From contig JAUXVI010000045.1 of the NCBI GenBank assembly GCA_030680575.1, forward strand, positions 1 through 64,000: 64,000 bases of DNA. Direction: 5' to 3'. This document shows, piece after piece, positions 12,028 to 21,262 of the stretch. The first letter of the stretch is position 1. Each line of letters begins with the position of its first letter. This DNA is from Hylemonella sp. GTDB lineage: Bacteria; Pseudomonadota; Gammaproteobacteria; Burkholderiales; Burkholderiaceae_C. The notes below the pieces were generated by a model. It was not told the DNA's origin. It did no database searches and saw only the letters and a list, made by a program, of their open reading frames with translations. A program made the translations under genes and the position numbers.

Positions 12028-12792
12028 CTACGACCGCTGAAGCTTGATAGCCTCTCGAAAAGGTGCAACTGCCTCACGAAGTATTTCCAAGAGTGCAGGC
12101 AACTCTAGTTCAATTTCAAGGATGGGTCCGCCAAGGCTGAGCGTCATTGGCTCACTACCCTTCGGGCTCGGCAAGAGGACAGCAAGTGCAGCAGCACCCG
12201 GGACGGATGTTCCTCTTGAAACGGCATATCCGTCCAATAAGGCTTGTTTTCGGGATTGGAGCGCTGTATCAATATCGACGCGATCAGTTGCGTTGGCCTC
12301 GTGTGCATTGGCATTCTGGAGCAGGCGTCCGATGTCCCGCTCGGCCAATGTCGTCAGCAACATTTTTCCGGTTGCACTGCGAAACAGCGGCCGGAGCAAG
12401 CCAATCTTGCTGGTGAAACTGCCTGCGCGTGTGGCCTGGAGAACGTGCAGGTAACGAACATTCGATCCTTCTCGCTTTCCGATCATGACGGTGTGGCCTG
12501 TGAGGTCCAGTACCTTTTCCATCATCCGCAACAGGCTTTGCTCCGTATAAAGCTGCTCTTCGATCCAGGCTGTTGCCAGTGCCAGCCGGATATTCGGACT
12601 GTAGAGCCCCGTCCGTGGATCATGGTCGAAATGCCCGGATTCTTTGAGACTGCGCAGCAGGACCGAGGTGCTCGACTGTGGGTATCCAAGTGATTGGGAA
12701 ATGTCCTTGATGGTGGCAGGTCGCCGCCACTCGGCAAAGAACTCCAAGAGTTCTAAGACACGGTGAGCAGACTTGACTGGCAAGGATTTCAT
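12028..12792 (-). CDS. IclR-family transcription regulator
   Basis: Helix-turn-helix regulator with an effector-binding GAF-like domain, typical of aromatic and organic-acid catabolic operons. The winged HTH is at residues about 5-65 (SAHRVLELLEFFAEWRRPATIKDISQSLGYPQSSTSVLLRSL). The IclR effector domain follows at about 75-250, with SATGKMLLTTL near residue 140 and RGTSVPGAAALAVLL near residue 193. At 254 residues it is full length. It is divergent from the Bug / enoyl-CoA hydratase / CoA-transferase unit across 100 bases that include two palindromes, so it very likely controls that unit. The effector is unknown. Confidence 0.92.
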   Translation of the reverse strand: MKSLPVKSAHRVLELLEFFAEWRRPATIKDISQSLGYPQSSTSVLLRSLKESGHFDHDPRTGLYSPNIRLALATAWIEEQLYTEQSLLRMMEKVLDLTGHTVMIGKREGSNVRYLHVLQATRAGSFTSKIGLLRPLFRSATGKMLLTTLAERDIGRLLQNANAHEANATDRVDIDTALQSRKQALLDGYAVSRGTSVPGAAALAVLLPSPKGSEPMTLSLGGPILEIELELPALLEILREAVAPFREAIKLQRS

Positions 12793-12802
12793 ATCCCATT
12801 CA

Positions 12803-12826
12803 TGATATCAAATCATATATGTGATT
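12803..12826. promoter_or_regulatory. Putative IclR operator in divergent promoter region
   Basis: TGATATCA (12803-12810) is a perfect palindrome, followed directly by AATCA-N6-TGATT (12811-12826). Both lie 10-35 bases upstream of the iclR-type start and between the divergent genes. Autoregulation and control of the Bug operon is inferred from position. Confidence 0.45.
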
Positions 12827-12892
12827 AAAAGTGATGGCGTTCGACTTCTTCTTTACAGTTGCGTTCAAACAGATCAACGAGGAGACAAGCTC

Positions 12893-13885
12893 ATGAAAAA
12901 CCGACGCTATTGCTTGAGTGCAGTTGCAGCAATGCTTGCAGGCACTGTGGTCAGTTCTTTCGCACAACCAATCGCACCCGTACTGAACAAACCTTTGAAA
13001 ATCGTTGTTGGCTTTCCGCCAGGAGGTTCAGCAGACACCTTGGCACGTGTCCTTGCACAACAACTGACAGGCGTTGCACCTTCGGTCATTGTGGATAACA
13101 AACCGGGCGCTGGGGGGCGAATTGCTCTGGAAGCTGTCAAAAACAGTGAGGCTGATGGCTCCACGCTGGTATTGACTCCGGCATCCATGGTGGCCGTCTA
13201 TCCGCACATTTATCGCAAATTGCCATATGACCCGGTTGTGGATTTAGTGCCAGTTGGACGCGTTGCCGCAGCTCCGTTCATTTTGGCTGTGGGACCTCAA
13301 GTGCCCCCAGAGGTCAAAACACTCGCAGACTTTGTCAAATGGGGTAAAGCCAATCCAACGCAGGCATCGTATGGCTCTTCAGGAGCTGGCTCTATCCCAC
13401 ATTTCACGGGTGTCGCCTTGGGCAAGGCTGCTGGCCTAGATTGGGCGCATGTGGCCTATAAGGGAGCAGCTCCTGCAATGAACGATCTGTTGGGTGGTCA
13501 GATCGCGGCCAATGTGAGCGTCATGTCCAATGCCTTGCCGCATGTTCAAGCAGGAAAGTTGCGTGCCCTGGCAGTGAGTTCCACCAAGAGGAACATCGCC
13601 TTGCCCTCGGTTCCAACTTTTGCAGAGGCAGGCGCCAAGGATGCAGCCGCTGTGGAGTGGTTTGGCGTCTTCGCACCAGCACGCACACCAGTGGATGTGA
13701 TCAATCGACTGAGCCAGGCCATCAGCGCTGCAGAACGTAGCAAAGTATTTCAAGATGCTTTGACCAAGGGCGGCTTTGATGCAGTGGAGACGGATACCCC
13801 GGCGACATTCGCCAGTGTGCTGAAAGCCGACATCCAACGGTGGGGCCAAATTGTGAAAGCGTCAGGCTTCACTCCAGAAGACTGA
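12893..13885 (+). CDS. Bug-family (TTT) substrate-binding protein
   Basis: Periplasmic solute receptor of the tripartite tricarboxylate transporter class. A signal peptide spans residues 1-24 (MKNRRYCLSAVAAMLAGTVVSSFA). The mature part begins with PLKIVVGFPPGGSADTLARVLAQQL and has the NKPGAGGRIALEAV loop and YGSSGAGSIPHFTGV, all Bug hallmarks. The start is the ATG at 12893, which follows GAGGAGAC; an upstream in-frame GTG would spoil the signal peptide. No TctA/TctB membrane partner lies nearby, so this is an orphan receptor, as most Bug proteins are. It is first in a unit with an enoyl-CoA hydratase and a CoA-transferase. The ligand, presumably an organic acid, is not predictable. Confidence 0.9.
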   Translation: MKNRRYCLSAVAAMLAGTVVSSFAQPIAPVLNKPLKIVVGFPPGGSADTLARVLAQQLTGVAPSVIVDNKPGAGGRIALEAVKNSEADGSTLVLTPASMVAVYPHIYRKLPYDPVVDLVPVGRVAAAPFILAVGPQVPPEVKTLADFVKWGKANPTQASYGSSGAGSIPHFTGVALGKAAGLDWAHVAYKGAAPAMNDLLGGQIAANVSVMSNALPHVQAGKLRALAVSSTKRNIALPSVPTFAEAGAKDAAAVEWFGVFAPARTPVDVINRLSQAISAAERSKVFQDALTKGGFDAVETDTPATFASVLKADIQRWGQIVKASGFTPED

Positions 13886-13890
13886 TCGCG

Positions 13891-14673
13891 ATGCAAGTTC
13901 TATTGGACTCTGCGCCAATCCTTGAGCGCATCGGATTTGTTGCCAAGATCACCCTGAGCAGGCCTGGAAAACTCAATCGGCTTACAACAGCAGATTTACA
14001 CGTCTTGCAGACTCACATGCGAGAAATAGAACGTGACACTTCTGTTCGTGTGGTGGTGCTTACGTCAGACACTGCCGGTCAAAAGCGTCCTGTCTTTTGT
14101 GCGGGCTATGACGTTGGTGGGTTTGATGATCCCAATCATGACCCTCGTCTATTCGAGAAGACCGTCGATTGCTTGGCTCAATTACCCCAAGTAGTCATTG
14201 CTGTGGTGAATGGCAGCGTCTACGGCGGTGCAACCGATATGGTTCTCGCCTGTGATTTACGCATTGGTCTGAAAGAAGCCGAATTTCGGATGCCAGCCTG
14301 CGCATTAGGCTTGCACTACTACCCCAGTGGCTTACAGCGTTATGTGAGCGTCCTGGGATTGAATGCTTCAAAGCAAGCATTCCTGACTGCGAATGCGATG
14401 CCCTTTGAGCGCCTCAGAGAGTTGGGCGCATTTATGTCACTGCACAGCAACCAAGACATCGATGCCGCTGGAAATCAACTCGCTGAAAAAGTCTCTCATC
14501 TTGCCCCTTTGGCGCTGATGGGTACGAAAGCCTCATTGAACGAAATTGGCAATGGGCAATCGAATACCGAATCACTGATGGCCCGCGAAGCGAAGTGTCT
14601 AACCAGTGCGGATTTCGCCGAAGGACGACAAGCGTTCTCAGAAAAACGTCAGCCCCGCTTTACCGGAAATTGA
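13891..14673 (+). CDS. Enoyl-CoA hydratase/isomerase family protein
   Basis: Crotonase-fold protein acting on an acyl-CoA. It shows ITLSRPGKLNRLTTADLHVL near residue 20, the oxyanion-hole segment PVFCAGYDVGGFDD near 68 and VVNGSVYGGATDMVLACDLRIG near 107. The usual second catalytic acid region reads EFRMPACALGLHYYPSGLQRYVSVLG, which resembles members whose acids differ from classic hydratases, so the reaction (hydratase, isomerase or hydrolase) is open. I start it at the ATG at 13891, five bases past the Bug stop. It is followed one base later by the CaiB gene, so CoA-ester breakdown of the imported acid is the natural reading. Confidence 0.85.
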   Translation: MQVLLDSAPILERIGFVAKITLSRPGKLNRLTTADLHVLQTHMREIERDTSVRVVVLTSDTAGQKRPVFCAGYDVGGFDDPNHDPRLFEKTVDCLAQLPQVVIAVVNGSVYGGATDMVLACDLRIGLKEAEFRMPACALGLHYYPSGLQRYVSVLGLNASKQAFLTANAMPFERLRELGAFMSLHSNQDIDAAGNQLAEKVSHLAPLALMGTKASLNEIGNGQSNTESLMAREAKCLTSADFAEGRQAFSEKRQPRFTGN

Positions 14674-14674
14674 A

Positions 14675-15886
14675 ATGAACACATCCGCTCATTTGCCCTT
14701 GAAGGGAGTACGCGTACTCGAAGTGGCGCAGATCATGGCTGGGCCCACATGCGGTCTGATGCTCGCAGACCTTGGCGCCGAGGTAATCAAAATCGAAAAA
14801 TTCCCGTCTGGCGATGATGCCCGTCAGTACCAAAAACCCGGTGACAGCGAGTTGCCACCATCGTTTCGGATGATCAATCGAGGCAAGCGATCTTTGGCTA
14901 TCGATGTGCGTCATCCCCTTGGAAAAGCAGCCCTGCTGCGCATGGCCGCCCAGGCCGATGTGTTGACAGAGAACTTCCGCGTTGGCGTCATGGATCGGCT
15001 TGGCTTGGGGTATGAGCAAGTTCACGCTGTCAATCCTGCTTTGATTTATTGCTCCATCACAGGCTACGGCAGTGTTGGCCCCATGGCACAAAAAGGTGGG
15101 TTCGATCTGATTTTGCAAGCCTTCAGCGGCATCATCAGTGCCACAGGCGAACCTGACCGACCTCCCGTGAAACCAGGGGTATCTATCGCGGATACCAATG
15201 CAGGAATCTTGGCTGCATTCGCCATTCTTGCGGCATACATCCATCGTCTGAAAACCGGTGAAGGTCAGCGTGTTGAAACATCACTGCTGCAAGCAGCGAT
15301 GCAGCAAACATATTGGCTGGCTGCCAATTACTTCTCAACTGGACGTAACACACCTCCGCTGGGGACCGCGCATTCACTCATCGCACCTTATCAAGTTTTC
15401 CAAGCGCAAGACGGCGGCATGGTGATCGGCGGGGGGAATCCCAACGCTTGGCGACGAATATGTGATGTTCTGGGGCATCCTGAATGGCAGGAAGATGAGC
15501 GCTTCAATCACCCGCAGCGCAGAGTTCAAAATCGGGCTAATTTGGAGCAATTAATCAACGACGTACTTGCTGGTGGCACTGTGGCGCATTGGTGCTCACA
15601 ACTTGATGAAGCAGGTGTTCCGTGTGGGCCACTCAATACAGCAGGTCAAGCGCTTGAACACCCTCAAACCAGAGCAATTGGCATGGTCATGGATGTCTCT
15701 GACGGGCAAGGCGGTACACAGCTAGGACTCGGCTTGCCCGTCACACTCAATCAGACGCCATCAACCCACGCAACCAGTTGTGCTCCACAGGTTGGAGAAC
15801 ACTCACATACCGTGCTCAAGGAGTTTGGCTTCTCGGATCAGGAAATTACTGAATTGCAGGAAGCTCAAGTCATTAGGCAGCACTAG
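14675..15886 (+). CDS. CaiB/BaiF family III CoA-transferase
   Basis: Family III CoA-transferases move CoA between an acyl-CoA donor and a free acid. Evidence: PLKGVRVLEVAQIMAGPTCGLMLADLGAEVIKIEKFPSGDDAR at the N-terminus, MINRGKRSLAIDVRHPLGKAALLRMAAQADVLTENFRVGVMDRLGLGYE with the conserved catalytic Asp region in between, and SITGYGSVGPMAQKGGFDLILQAFSG near residue 135. At 403 residues it is full length. The start ATG at 14675 nearly touches the hydratase stop (TGA-A-ATG). It probably activates the acid taken up with help of the Bug protein, then the hydratase-like enzyme acts. The exact substrate is unknown. Confidence 0.9.
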   Translation: MNTSAHLPLKGVRVLEVAQIMAGPTCGLMLADLGAEVIKIEKFPSGDDARQYQKPGDSELPPSFRMINRGKRSLAIDVRHPLGKAALLRMAAQADVLTENFRVGVMDRLGLGYEQVHAVNPALIYCSITGYGSVGPMAQKGGFDLILQAFSGIISATGEPDRPPVKPGVSIADTNAGILAAFAILAAYIHRLKTGEGQRVETSLLQAAMQQTYWLAANYFSTGRNTPPLGTAHSLIAPYQVFQAQDGGMVIGGGNPNAWRRICDVLGHPEWQEDERFNHPQRRVQNRANLEQLINDVLAGGTVAHWCSQLDEAGVPCGPLNTAGQALEHPQTRAIGMVMDVSDGQGGTQLGLGLPVTLNQTPSTHATSCAPQVGEHSHTVLKEFGFSDQEITELQEAQVIRQH

Positions 15887-16022
15887 AGACTTGTCTCGCA
15901 TCTAGACAGTTACAGCCGATGCAAAGGGGTCATGGCGCCTAGGGACATGCACGACCGCTAATGGTGTCAACTGTGCTGATACGGCCACTGAAGAACGATT
16001 TCTAAATTGATCATGGAACTTG

Positions 16023-17291
16023 TTAAACAATTGCGTCTTGAGACATCAAAACTCGACGCACTGCATTAGCATCTGGCATTTTTCCCAATGTGGCTTGCAG
16101 GGCAGCAGAAACACCCGCAGCTTGCCCACTGGCAAAGGCTGTTCCCATAACCCGTGTAGACCCGTAGGCTTGACGATCAGCCCCCATAACGCGCCCTGCT
16201 AATCGCAAATTTTCAATTCCTTCAGCTTGAATGGCTGTGTAAGGGATGTCAAAAAATCCATCTCCGCCGATAGGCACAAAGATAACTTGTCCAGGAGCCT
16301 CGTGAACCTCCATGGGCCAACATCCGCGACCTATACCGTCATTACGACGACGTCCAGTACGACCATCTTCACCCGTCACATCACCCATAGAACGAGGTCT
16401 ACGTGTTTCTCTAATGCCGAGCTGTGGTCCGGTAGTCGATATAAATGCCTTTTCAAAGCCTGGTAGCTTACGCAAGTAAGGCAAAAAATCCCAAGCCTGC
16501 CGTCTTGCAGCTAATTCAGCCGTGGCCAATTCCTCCCCCTGCAAGCCACCTGTAGCAAGATCAACACCCATCCACCAAACATCATCAGAGATGGGCAACC
16601 GAACCAATACACCACCGTCAGCGCGGTGTAACGGCGTCTTCGCTTGAGCGTTATATCGAGAGACAATTGCTGTTAGTTTCTCGCGATCAACTGGCAGTCC
16701 ACCCTGGACTCCACCCAATTGCACGGGAAGAGATGCTGGTTGCAAACGTGCCCCTGCTCCTCCAGGTTGTGAAAACGATGCTCCCGCAAACGCAGACAGA
16801 CTGGCTTCGCCACTGGCGTCTACAAAGGCTGCTGCTTCAATCTCATGCAAGCCTTCATGGTCAGCCAGACACACCGTGACTATCCGATTGCTTTCGACTG
16901 CGGCAGATACAAGCTGAGTATGAAATCGCAAATCCAGATTCGGTGTGCAAACCAGTCTGTCGAAGGCGAATTTCAACGCCTCTGTATCCAACATAACTAG
17001 CCAGTTCCCACTTTTGCTACGCACGGGTGAGCTGTCTACCCCCAGGTTTTCCAGCTCTTGGAGCAGCTCCCAACCCACGCCGCCAATGGCACGCGTTGCG
17101 TGCTCACCAGCCACATAGAAACCACAATAAGTCAGTACCAAGGAGGTAGTTGCTGCACCCCCTAAAAACCCGTAACGTTCCACCAGAAGGGTTCGTGCGC
17201 CCTGGCGAGCCGCCCCCAGTGCAGCGGCCACACCAGCAGCTCCACCGCCCACTACAACCACGTCATAACGATGTTTTTTCATTTTCTTCAT
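16023..17291 (-). CDS. FAD-dependent oxidoreductase (FAD_oxidored type)
   Basis: Flavoprotein with an N-terminal dinucleotide-binding motif VVVVGGGAAGVAAALGAARQGARTLLVERYGFLGG (residues about 10-45). The LGIRETRR motif is near residue 300 and the second FAD contact ENLRLAGRVMGADRQAYGSTRVMGTAFASGQAAGVSAAL is near 370. Both are typical of the PF12831-like group, whose members often act on sugar-like or unknown ring substrates. The ATG at 17291 overlaps the stop of the preceding Bug gene (TGATG). It is the last gene of the SDR - Gfo/Idh/MocA - Bug - FAD unit. The substrate is unknown. A second member of the same family lies at 22283-24532. Confidence 0.86.
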   Translation of the reverse strand: MKKMKKHRYDVVVVGGGAAGVAAALGAARQGARTLLVERYGFLGGAATTSLVLTYCGFYVAGEHATRAIGGVGWELLQELENLGVDSSPVRSKSGNWLVMLDTEALKFAFDRLVCTPNLDLRFHTQLVSAAVESNRIVTVCLADHEGLHEIEAAAFVDASGEASLSAFAGASFSQPGGAGARLQPASLPVQLGGVQGGLPVDREKLTAIVSRYNAQAKTPLHRADGGVLVRLPISDDVWWMGVDLATGGLQGEELATAELAARRQAWDFLPYLRKLPGFEKAFISTTGPQLGIRETRRPRSMGDVTGEDGRTGRRRNDGIGRGCWPMEVHEAPGQVIFVPIGGDGFFDIPYTAIQAEGIENLRLAGRVMGADRQAYGSTRVMGTAFASGQAAGVSAALQATLGKMPDANAVRRVLMSQDAIV

Positions 17292-18265
17292 CACTGAGGT
17301 TGATAGCCAATTCGTTTGGCCACGCGTTCGTAAAGTGCTTTATCCGCCGCCACCACTTTCAACAATCCCGCAGGTGTGGAGCCAATTGGGTCAACCTGCG
17401 TAGTCTCACGGAACTTGGCAATAAATGCAGGGTCTTTAGAAAGAGCCGAAATTTCATCACTCACGCGTTTGACAATGGCATCTGGTGTGCCGGGGGGAGC
17501 CCACAAGCCAAACATGGATCCTGTGCTGAATTCAATCGATTTAGTTTCGATGCCAGACGGTACATCTGGCAGTTGCGACATTCGTGCGCGTCCCGTGTTC
17601 ATGATGGCCCGGACCTTGCCCGTCTTGATGTGCTGAACATAGTTCGGGACTGTATCCAACACCATTTCTACCTCACCCGAGATCAACGCTGTCAGTGCTG
17701 GTGCGCTGCCCTTGTAGGGGATGGGTGTGAAGTCTAGGCCGATGCGCTCAGCAATGGCGTACATCACCATAGTGCTGGCTGGCGAAATGTCGGCCTGATT
17801 CAACTTGCCAGGATTTTTCTTTGAAAATGCCACCAGTTCCTGAATCGTTGTCGCTGGGACTTTGGTGCTCAGAAGCAGATAGAAAGGGGCTGAAAGAGTC
17901 TGCGAGACCGGCTTCATTTGCGTTACGAAATCCACAGCGCCGTTCTTGACGAAAATCGGGGAGGCCGACATTGCGCCACCGTAAAAGAAGGTATAGCCGT
18001 CTGGATCAGCTTTCAACACAGCATTGGCTGCGATGGTCGTCGCAGCACCAGGTCGGTTATCGATGATGACAGGTTGCCCCAAGCGTGGTGACAATTGCGC
18101 TGCAACAAGGCGGGCTGAGACGTCGATCAAACCGCCTGCTGCCACACCCAAAATAATGCGGATAGGTTTATTGGGGTAATGACCTTGAGCTGAAGACGCT
18201 AAAGGTGTGATACAGCTTGCAGTCACAGCAGCGGTCACAAGAAGTTTACGAAAGATGGATTTCAT
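17291..18265 (-). CDS. Bug-family (TTT) substrate-binding protein
   Basis: Periplasmic receptor with signal peptide MKSIFRKLLVTAAVTASCITPLASSAQG (residues 1-27). The mature start YPNKPIRIILGVAAGGLIDVSARLVAAQL, the DNRPGAATTIAANAVLKADPDGYTFF loop and the C-terminal Bug helices are all family traits. The GG-to-AG change in the ligand loop (VAAGGLID instead of FPPGGPAD) suggests a somewhat different ligand from the other two Bug proteins here. It sits inside an operon between the Gfo/Idh/MocA and FAD oxidoreductase genes. No TctAB genes are present nearby. Confidence 0.9.
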   Translation of the reverse strand: MKSIFRKLLVTAAVTASCITPLASSAQGHYPNKPIRIILGVAAGGLIDVSARLVAAQLSPRLGQPVIIDNRPGAATTIAANAVLKADPDGYTFFYGGAMSASPIFVKNGAVDFVTQMKPVSQTLSAPFYLLLSTKVPATTIQELVAFSKKNPGKLNQADISPASTMVMYAIAERIGLDFTPIPYKGSAPALTALISGEVEMVLDTVPNYVQHIKTGKVRAIMNTGRARMSQLPDVPSGIETKSIEFSTGSMFGLWAPPGTPDAIVKRVSDEISALSKDPAFIAKFRETTQVDPIGSTPAGLLKVVAADKALYERVAKRIGYQPQ

Positions 18266-18302
18266 GTTGACAGTCTCCGTTAATTAAATTGAGTTTTAAC
18301 AA

Positions 18303-19373
18303 TCAAGTGAGTGCGACTTCACGTTTTTCTTGGATCGAGAGGTAGCCAGCGGTGCTGACCTCCTGCACCAGAACGTTCAAGGCAAGGCTGCACAAGGGGT
18401 CGACTTCGCTTTCCCCTCGGATGACACTGACAAAGTGCTCGGCACCATCCTTGAATTTGACAGGCACATTGCTGCAATCGATGCGCACGCCCTTAGGATT
18501 TTCAGCATTCACCAGAACAACATAGCCTTTGCTGCTTGTGCGAAGCACCCCTTCAGTGCCATAAACAATGAGCCCTCTGTTGGTCGGATCAACCTCTTCA
18601 TCAGTGCCTTCGTCCCATTGTGTCCAGCTCCCTTCGGCCTGCCCCAAAGCACCTGGCCACCTCATGGTGACTACAGCGTTGTCCTCCATCTCCGCTGGAA
18701 TTTGCTCCTTGACGAAGTGACCAGCCATAGCCGACACACTCGCTGGCCTGCCAAACAGATGGCACAAATAACTGATACCGTAATAGCAATAGTTGATGAG
18801 AATCCCTCCGCCATTTTTTTCCATGTCCCATAGCCAGTCAGTGAAGTGCCGTGACACACCGGGGGCTTTCTCCGTGCCTGCGTTGGCATTGCGCCATTTA
18901 GCCCAGTAGGGACGGCCGATCGCGCCATCGGCGATCAGCTCAAAACCCTTGCGCAATGGCGCTTTCCAGATCGATAAAGAGTTGACCACCAGCTTTATGC
19001 CGGTCTCTTCGACGATTCTTTTCATTTCCCAGGCATCAGCCATGGTGGTACACAAGGGTTTGTCCATCAAGATGTGGACACCTCTCTTGGCAGCAGCCCG
19101 CACGGGCTCGACTTTGGCATTGCTTGGCAGGCCAATCAGAACAGCATCGAGTTGCTCTTTATCCAGCATCTCGTTGTAATCGGTATAGATGCGTTCAATG
19201 CCCAGTTCTGTCCGGAGCCTGTCCTGTAGATCGGGGTGATGCTCGGTGGCAGCGACCAAGGTGACGCCTGAGTGCAGGCGAAATTCATGGAATACGCCTT
19301 TTCCCCAGACTGGCCAAAAATGGTCGTGTACCGCACCGATAATGCCGATTCGGAGAACTTTCTTTGTGTTCAT
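18303..19373 (-). CDS. Gfo/Idh/MocA family oxidoreductase
   Basis: NAD(P)-dependent dehydrogenase of the sugar/inositol oxidoreductase family. The Rossmann fold starts at VLRIGIIGAVHDHFWPVWGKGVFHEF. The EKP-equivalent motif reads GVHILMDKPLCTT near residue 93. The C-terminal alpha/beta domain has FTDWLWDMEKNGGGILINYCYYGISYLCHLFGRP near 185. The GIIGAVHDHFWPVW N-terminus is less typical than GxGxxG, so the cofactor is probable rather than certain. It stands between the SDR gene and a Bug receptor, consistent with two-step oxidation of a polyol- or sugar-like compound. Confidence 0.87.
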   Translation of the reverse strand: MNTKKVLRIGIIGAVHDHFWPVWGKGVFHEFRLHSGVTLVAATEHHPDLQDRLRTELGIERIYTDYNEMLDKEQLDAVLIGLPSNAKVEPVRAAAKRGVHILMDKPLCTTMADAWEMKRIVEETGIKLVVNSLSIWKAPLRKGFELIADGAIGRPYWAKWRNANAGTEKAPGVSRHFTDWLWDMEKNGGGILINYCYYGISYLCHLFGRPASVSAMAGHFVKEQIPAEMEDNAVVTMRWPGALGQAEGSWTQWDEGTDEEVDPTNRGLIVYGTEGVLRTSSKGYVVLVNAENPKGVRIDCSNVPVKFKDGAEHFVSVIRGESEVDPLCSLALNVLVQEVSTAGYLSIQEKREVALT

Positions 19374-19393
19374 GCGAGCCTTTAAATAGTTTC

Positions 19394-20170
19394 TTAATTC
19401 TGATCAGAGGCGTAACGACCTACTGGAGCGAGCTGTGAACCGCCCGCAACATACAGCGTCTCACCCGTCACGAACCCGGCTTCTTCAGAAGCGAAATACG
19501 CAACTGCGCCTGCAATGTCCTCGCGTGTAGCCAGTCTCTGAATGGGAGTGCGACTGATGGCCAGACGGTTGCTGGCCTGTTGCTGCTCAGGGGTACGGTT
19601 CAAGATGTCGAGACCCGGTGTCACCGCAATAGAACTTGGTGCAACCGCATTGGCTGTAATGTTCCACGTTCCAAGTTCACGGGCCCACGAGACTGTCAGG
19701 GCATCAAGTCCGGATTTACTTGCGCCATAGGCTGGCATGCCGCCAGCCAGGCTATTGCGTGACGTAATGGCAATGAGTCTGCCCTGACCCTGCGCTTTCA
19801 TCGCAGGGATGACCGCTTTGGTGACCAAAAAAGGCCCTTTCAGGTTGATTTGGACAATGCGGTCGAATGTTGTCTCATCCATTTCACAATGGTCTTCCTT
19901 GACCAAAACACCCGCATTGTTGACCAAGACATCGATTCGTCCCCAGCGCTCAAGCACAAGTGCAACCGCTGAATTGACAGACGCTGCTGATGTCACATCC
20001 ATTTGTACGCTGAAGGCATCACCACCAAGTTCCTTTGCCGCAATTTCACAAGCACTGGCATTGATGTCTGCTAACACGATTCGGTAGCCGTCCTTTTGCA
20101 GGCGCGTCCCGATACCTCGTCCCAGTGCCCCTGCGCCGCCCGTCACCAGCGCTACACGTTTCAAATCCAT
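19394..20170 (-). CDS. SDR-family oxidoreductase
   Basis: Short-chain dehydrogenase/reductase. It has the cofactor motif VTGGAGALGRGIG (residues about 9-21), NNAGVLV near 87 and the catalytic set Ser (ITSRNS), Tyr and Lys (YGASKSG) near 140-158. C-terminal GETLYVAGG is standard. The 258 residues match the classical type. It is the first gene of the four-gene minus-strand unit and diverges from a LysR gene across 119 bases. The substrate is not predictable from sequence. Confidence 0.93.
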   Translation of the reverse strand: MDLKRVALVTGGAGALGRGIGTRLQKDGYRIVLADINASACEIAAKELGGDAFSVQMDVTSAASVNSAVALVLERWGRIDVLVNNAGVLVKEDHCEMDETTFDRIVQINLKGPFLVTKAVIPAMKAQGQGRLIAITSRNSLAGGMPAYGASKSGLDALTVSWARELGTWNITANAVAPSSIAVTPGLDILNRTPEQQQASNRLAISRTPIQRLATREDIAGAVAYFASEEAGFVTGETLYVAGGSQLAPVGRYASDQN

Positions 20171-20289
20171 GATATTTCCTGTCGATGCAATTTAGATGCA
20201 GCGAATGATGCCTTGGCATTAGAAAAAGCAACAGTCCATGTAGACTCACACCATCTGTGAATTTTTGGAATAGATAACTGGGGTAATCC

Positions 20290-21231
20290 ATGAGCACCGA
20301 CCGATTTCGTGAGTTTGAAACCTTCGTCTGTGTCGTCGAAACAGGAAGCTTTTCTGCAGCATCGCGCAAGCTCGGATGCACACCCTCAGCGGTCAGCAAA
20401 CTCATTGAACGAATGGAAAACCGATTAGGGGTTCGGTTAGTGCAACGAACATCACGCAGCCTCACGTTGACACAAGAAGGTCGCAATTTGCATCGTGCTG
20501 CTGCACATGTTCTGGAGACAGTGACTGAGGCCGAAGCAGCGCTTTTGGATACGGAAGCTACTGCTACTGGGCTGCTCAGAGTTCACACAACTCTAAATTT
20601 TGCTCAAACACAACTCGCACCATTGCTGCCTGATTTTTTGGCGGCTCACCCTAAACTTCGAATTGAATTTTTGCTGAATAGCGAACCGATTGACTTGGTT
20701 AATGCAGACATCGACATTTCGCTGCAAGTTGGACCTGTAACCAACCCGTCTCTCATCGCTCGACGCATAGCAACTACACGCTGGTTACTTTGTGCTGCCC
20801 CAAGTTATTTGCTGGCCTCTGGCACTCCAATAGTTCCCGCCGACTTGCTGAATCACAACTGTCTAAACTTTCTTCCTCAGACCTATCGAAGCGTGTGGCC
20901 ATTGCGTGATGAAAGTAAAGATGCATCTGACGACAAGTCGCCAAGCCGTTACGAGGCTTTAGGCAACGTCGCCAGCAACTCCGACAATTTTCTGCGTGTA
21001 CTCGCGTGCCAAGGCATGGGTATCGCTCGCTTGGCAGAGTTTCATATCGCCCAAGACTTACGTGAAGGGAGGCTGTGCCTGGTGCTGGGAGACAGCTTGC
21101 CAGATCAGCCTGAGCCTGTTTTTGCGGTCTATCAAAGCCGACGCAACCTGAGTTCACGTGTCAAAGTTTTTCTAGCTTATTTAGAAAAACGCTTATCCGA
21201 ATCTCTAGAGTGGAAAGCGAAAATCAATTGA
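20290..21231 (+). CDS. LysR-family transcription regulator
   Basis: LysR regulator with an N-terminal winged HTH (FREFETFVCVVETGSFSAASRKLGCTPSAVSKLIERMENRLGVRLVQRTSRSLTLTQEG, residues 4-65). The periplasmic-binding-like effector domain follows (about 90-300), with LAAHPKLRIEFLLN and ADIDISLQVGPVTNPSLIARRI. It is closest in style to the CrgA/DsdC-like group (RTSRSLTLT). It diverges from the SDR gene, so it probably controls the SDR - Gfo/Idh/MocA - Bug - FAD unit and itself. Confidence 0.92.
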   Translation: MSTDRFREFETFVCVVETGSFSAASRKLGCTPSAVSKLIERMENRLGVRLVQRTSRSLTLTQEGRNLHRAAAHVLETVTEAEAALLDTEATATGLLRVHTTLNFAQTQLAPLLPDFLAAHPKLRIEFLLNSEPIDLVNADIDISLQVGPVTNPSLIARRIATTRWLLCAAPSYLLASGTPIVPADLLNHNCLNFLPQTYRSVWPLRDESKDASDDKSPSRYEALGNVASNSDNFLRVLACQGMGIARLAEFHIAQDLREGRLCLVLGDSLPDQPEPVFAVYQSRRNLSSRVKVFLAYLEKRLSESLEWKAKIN

Positions 21232-21262
21232 GGTAAACCTCCACTGGATGAACCTCACGCGA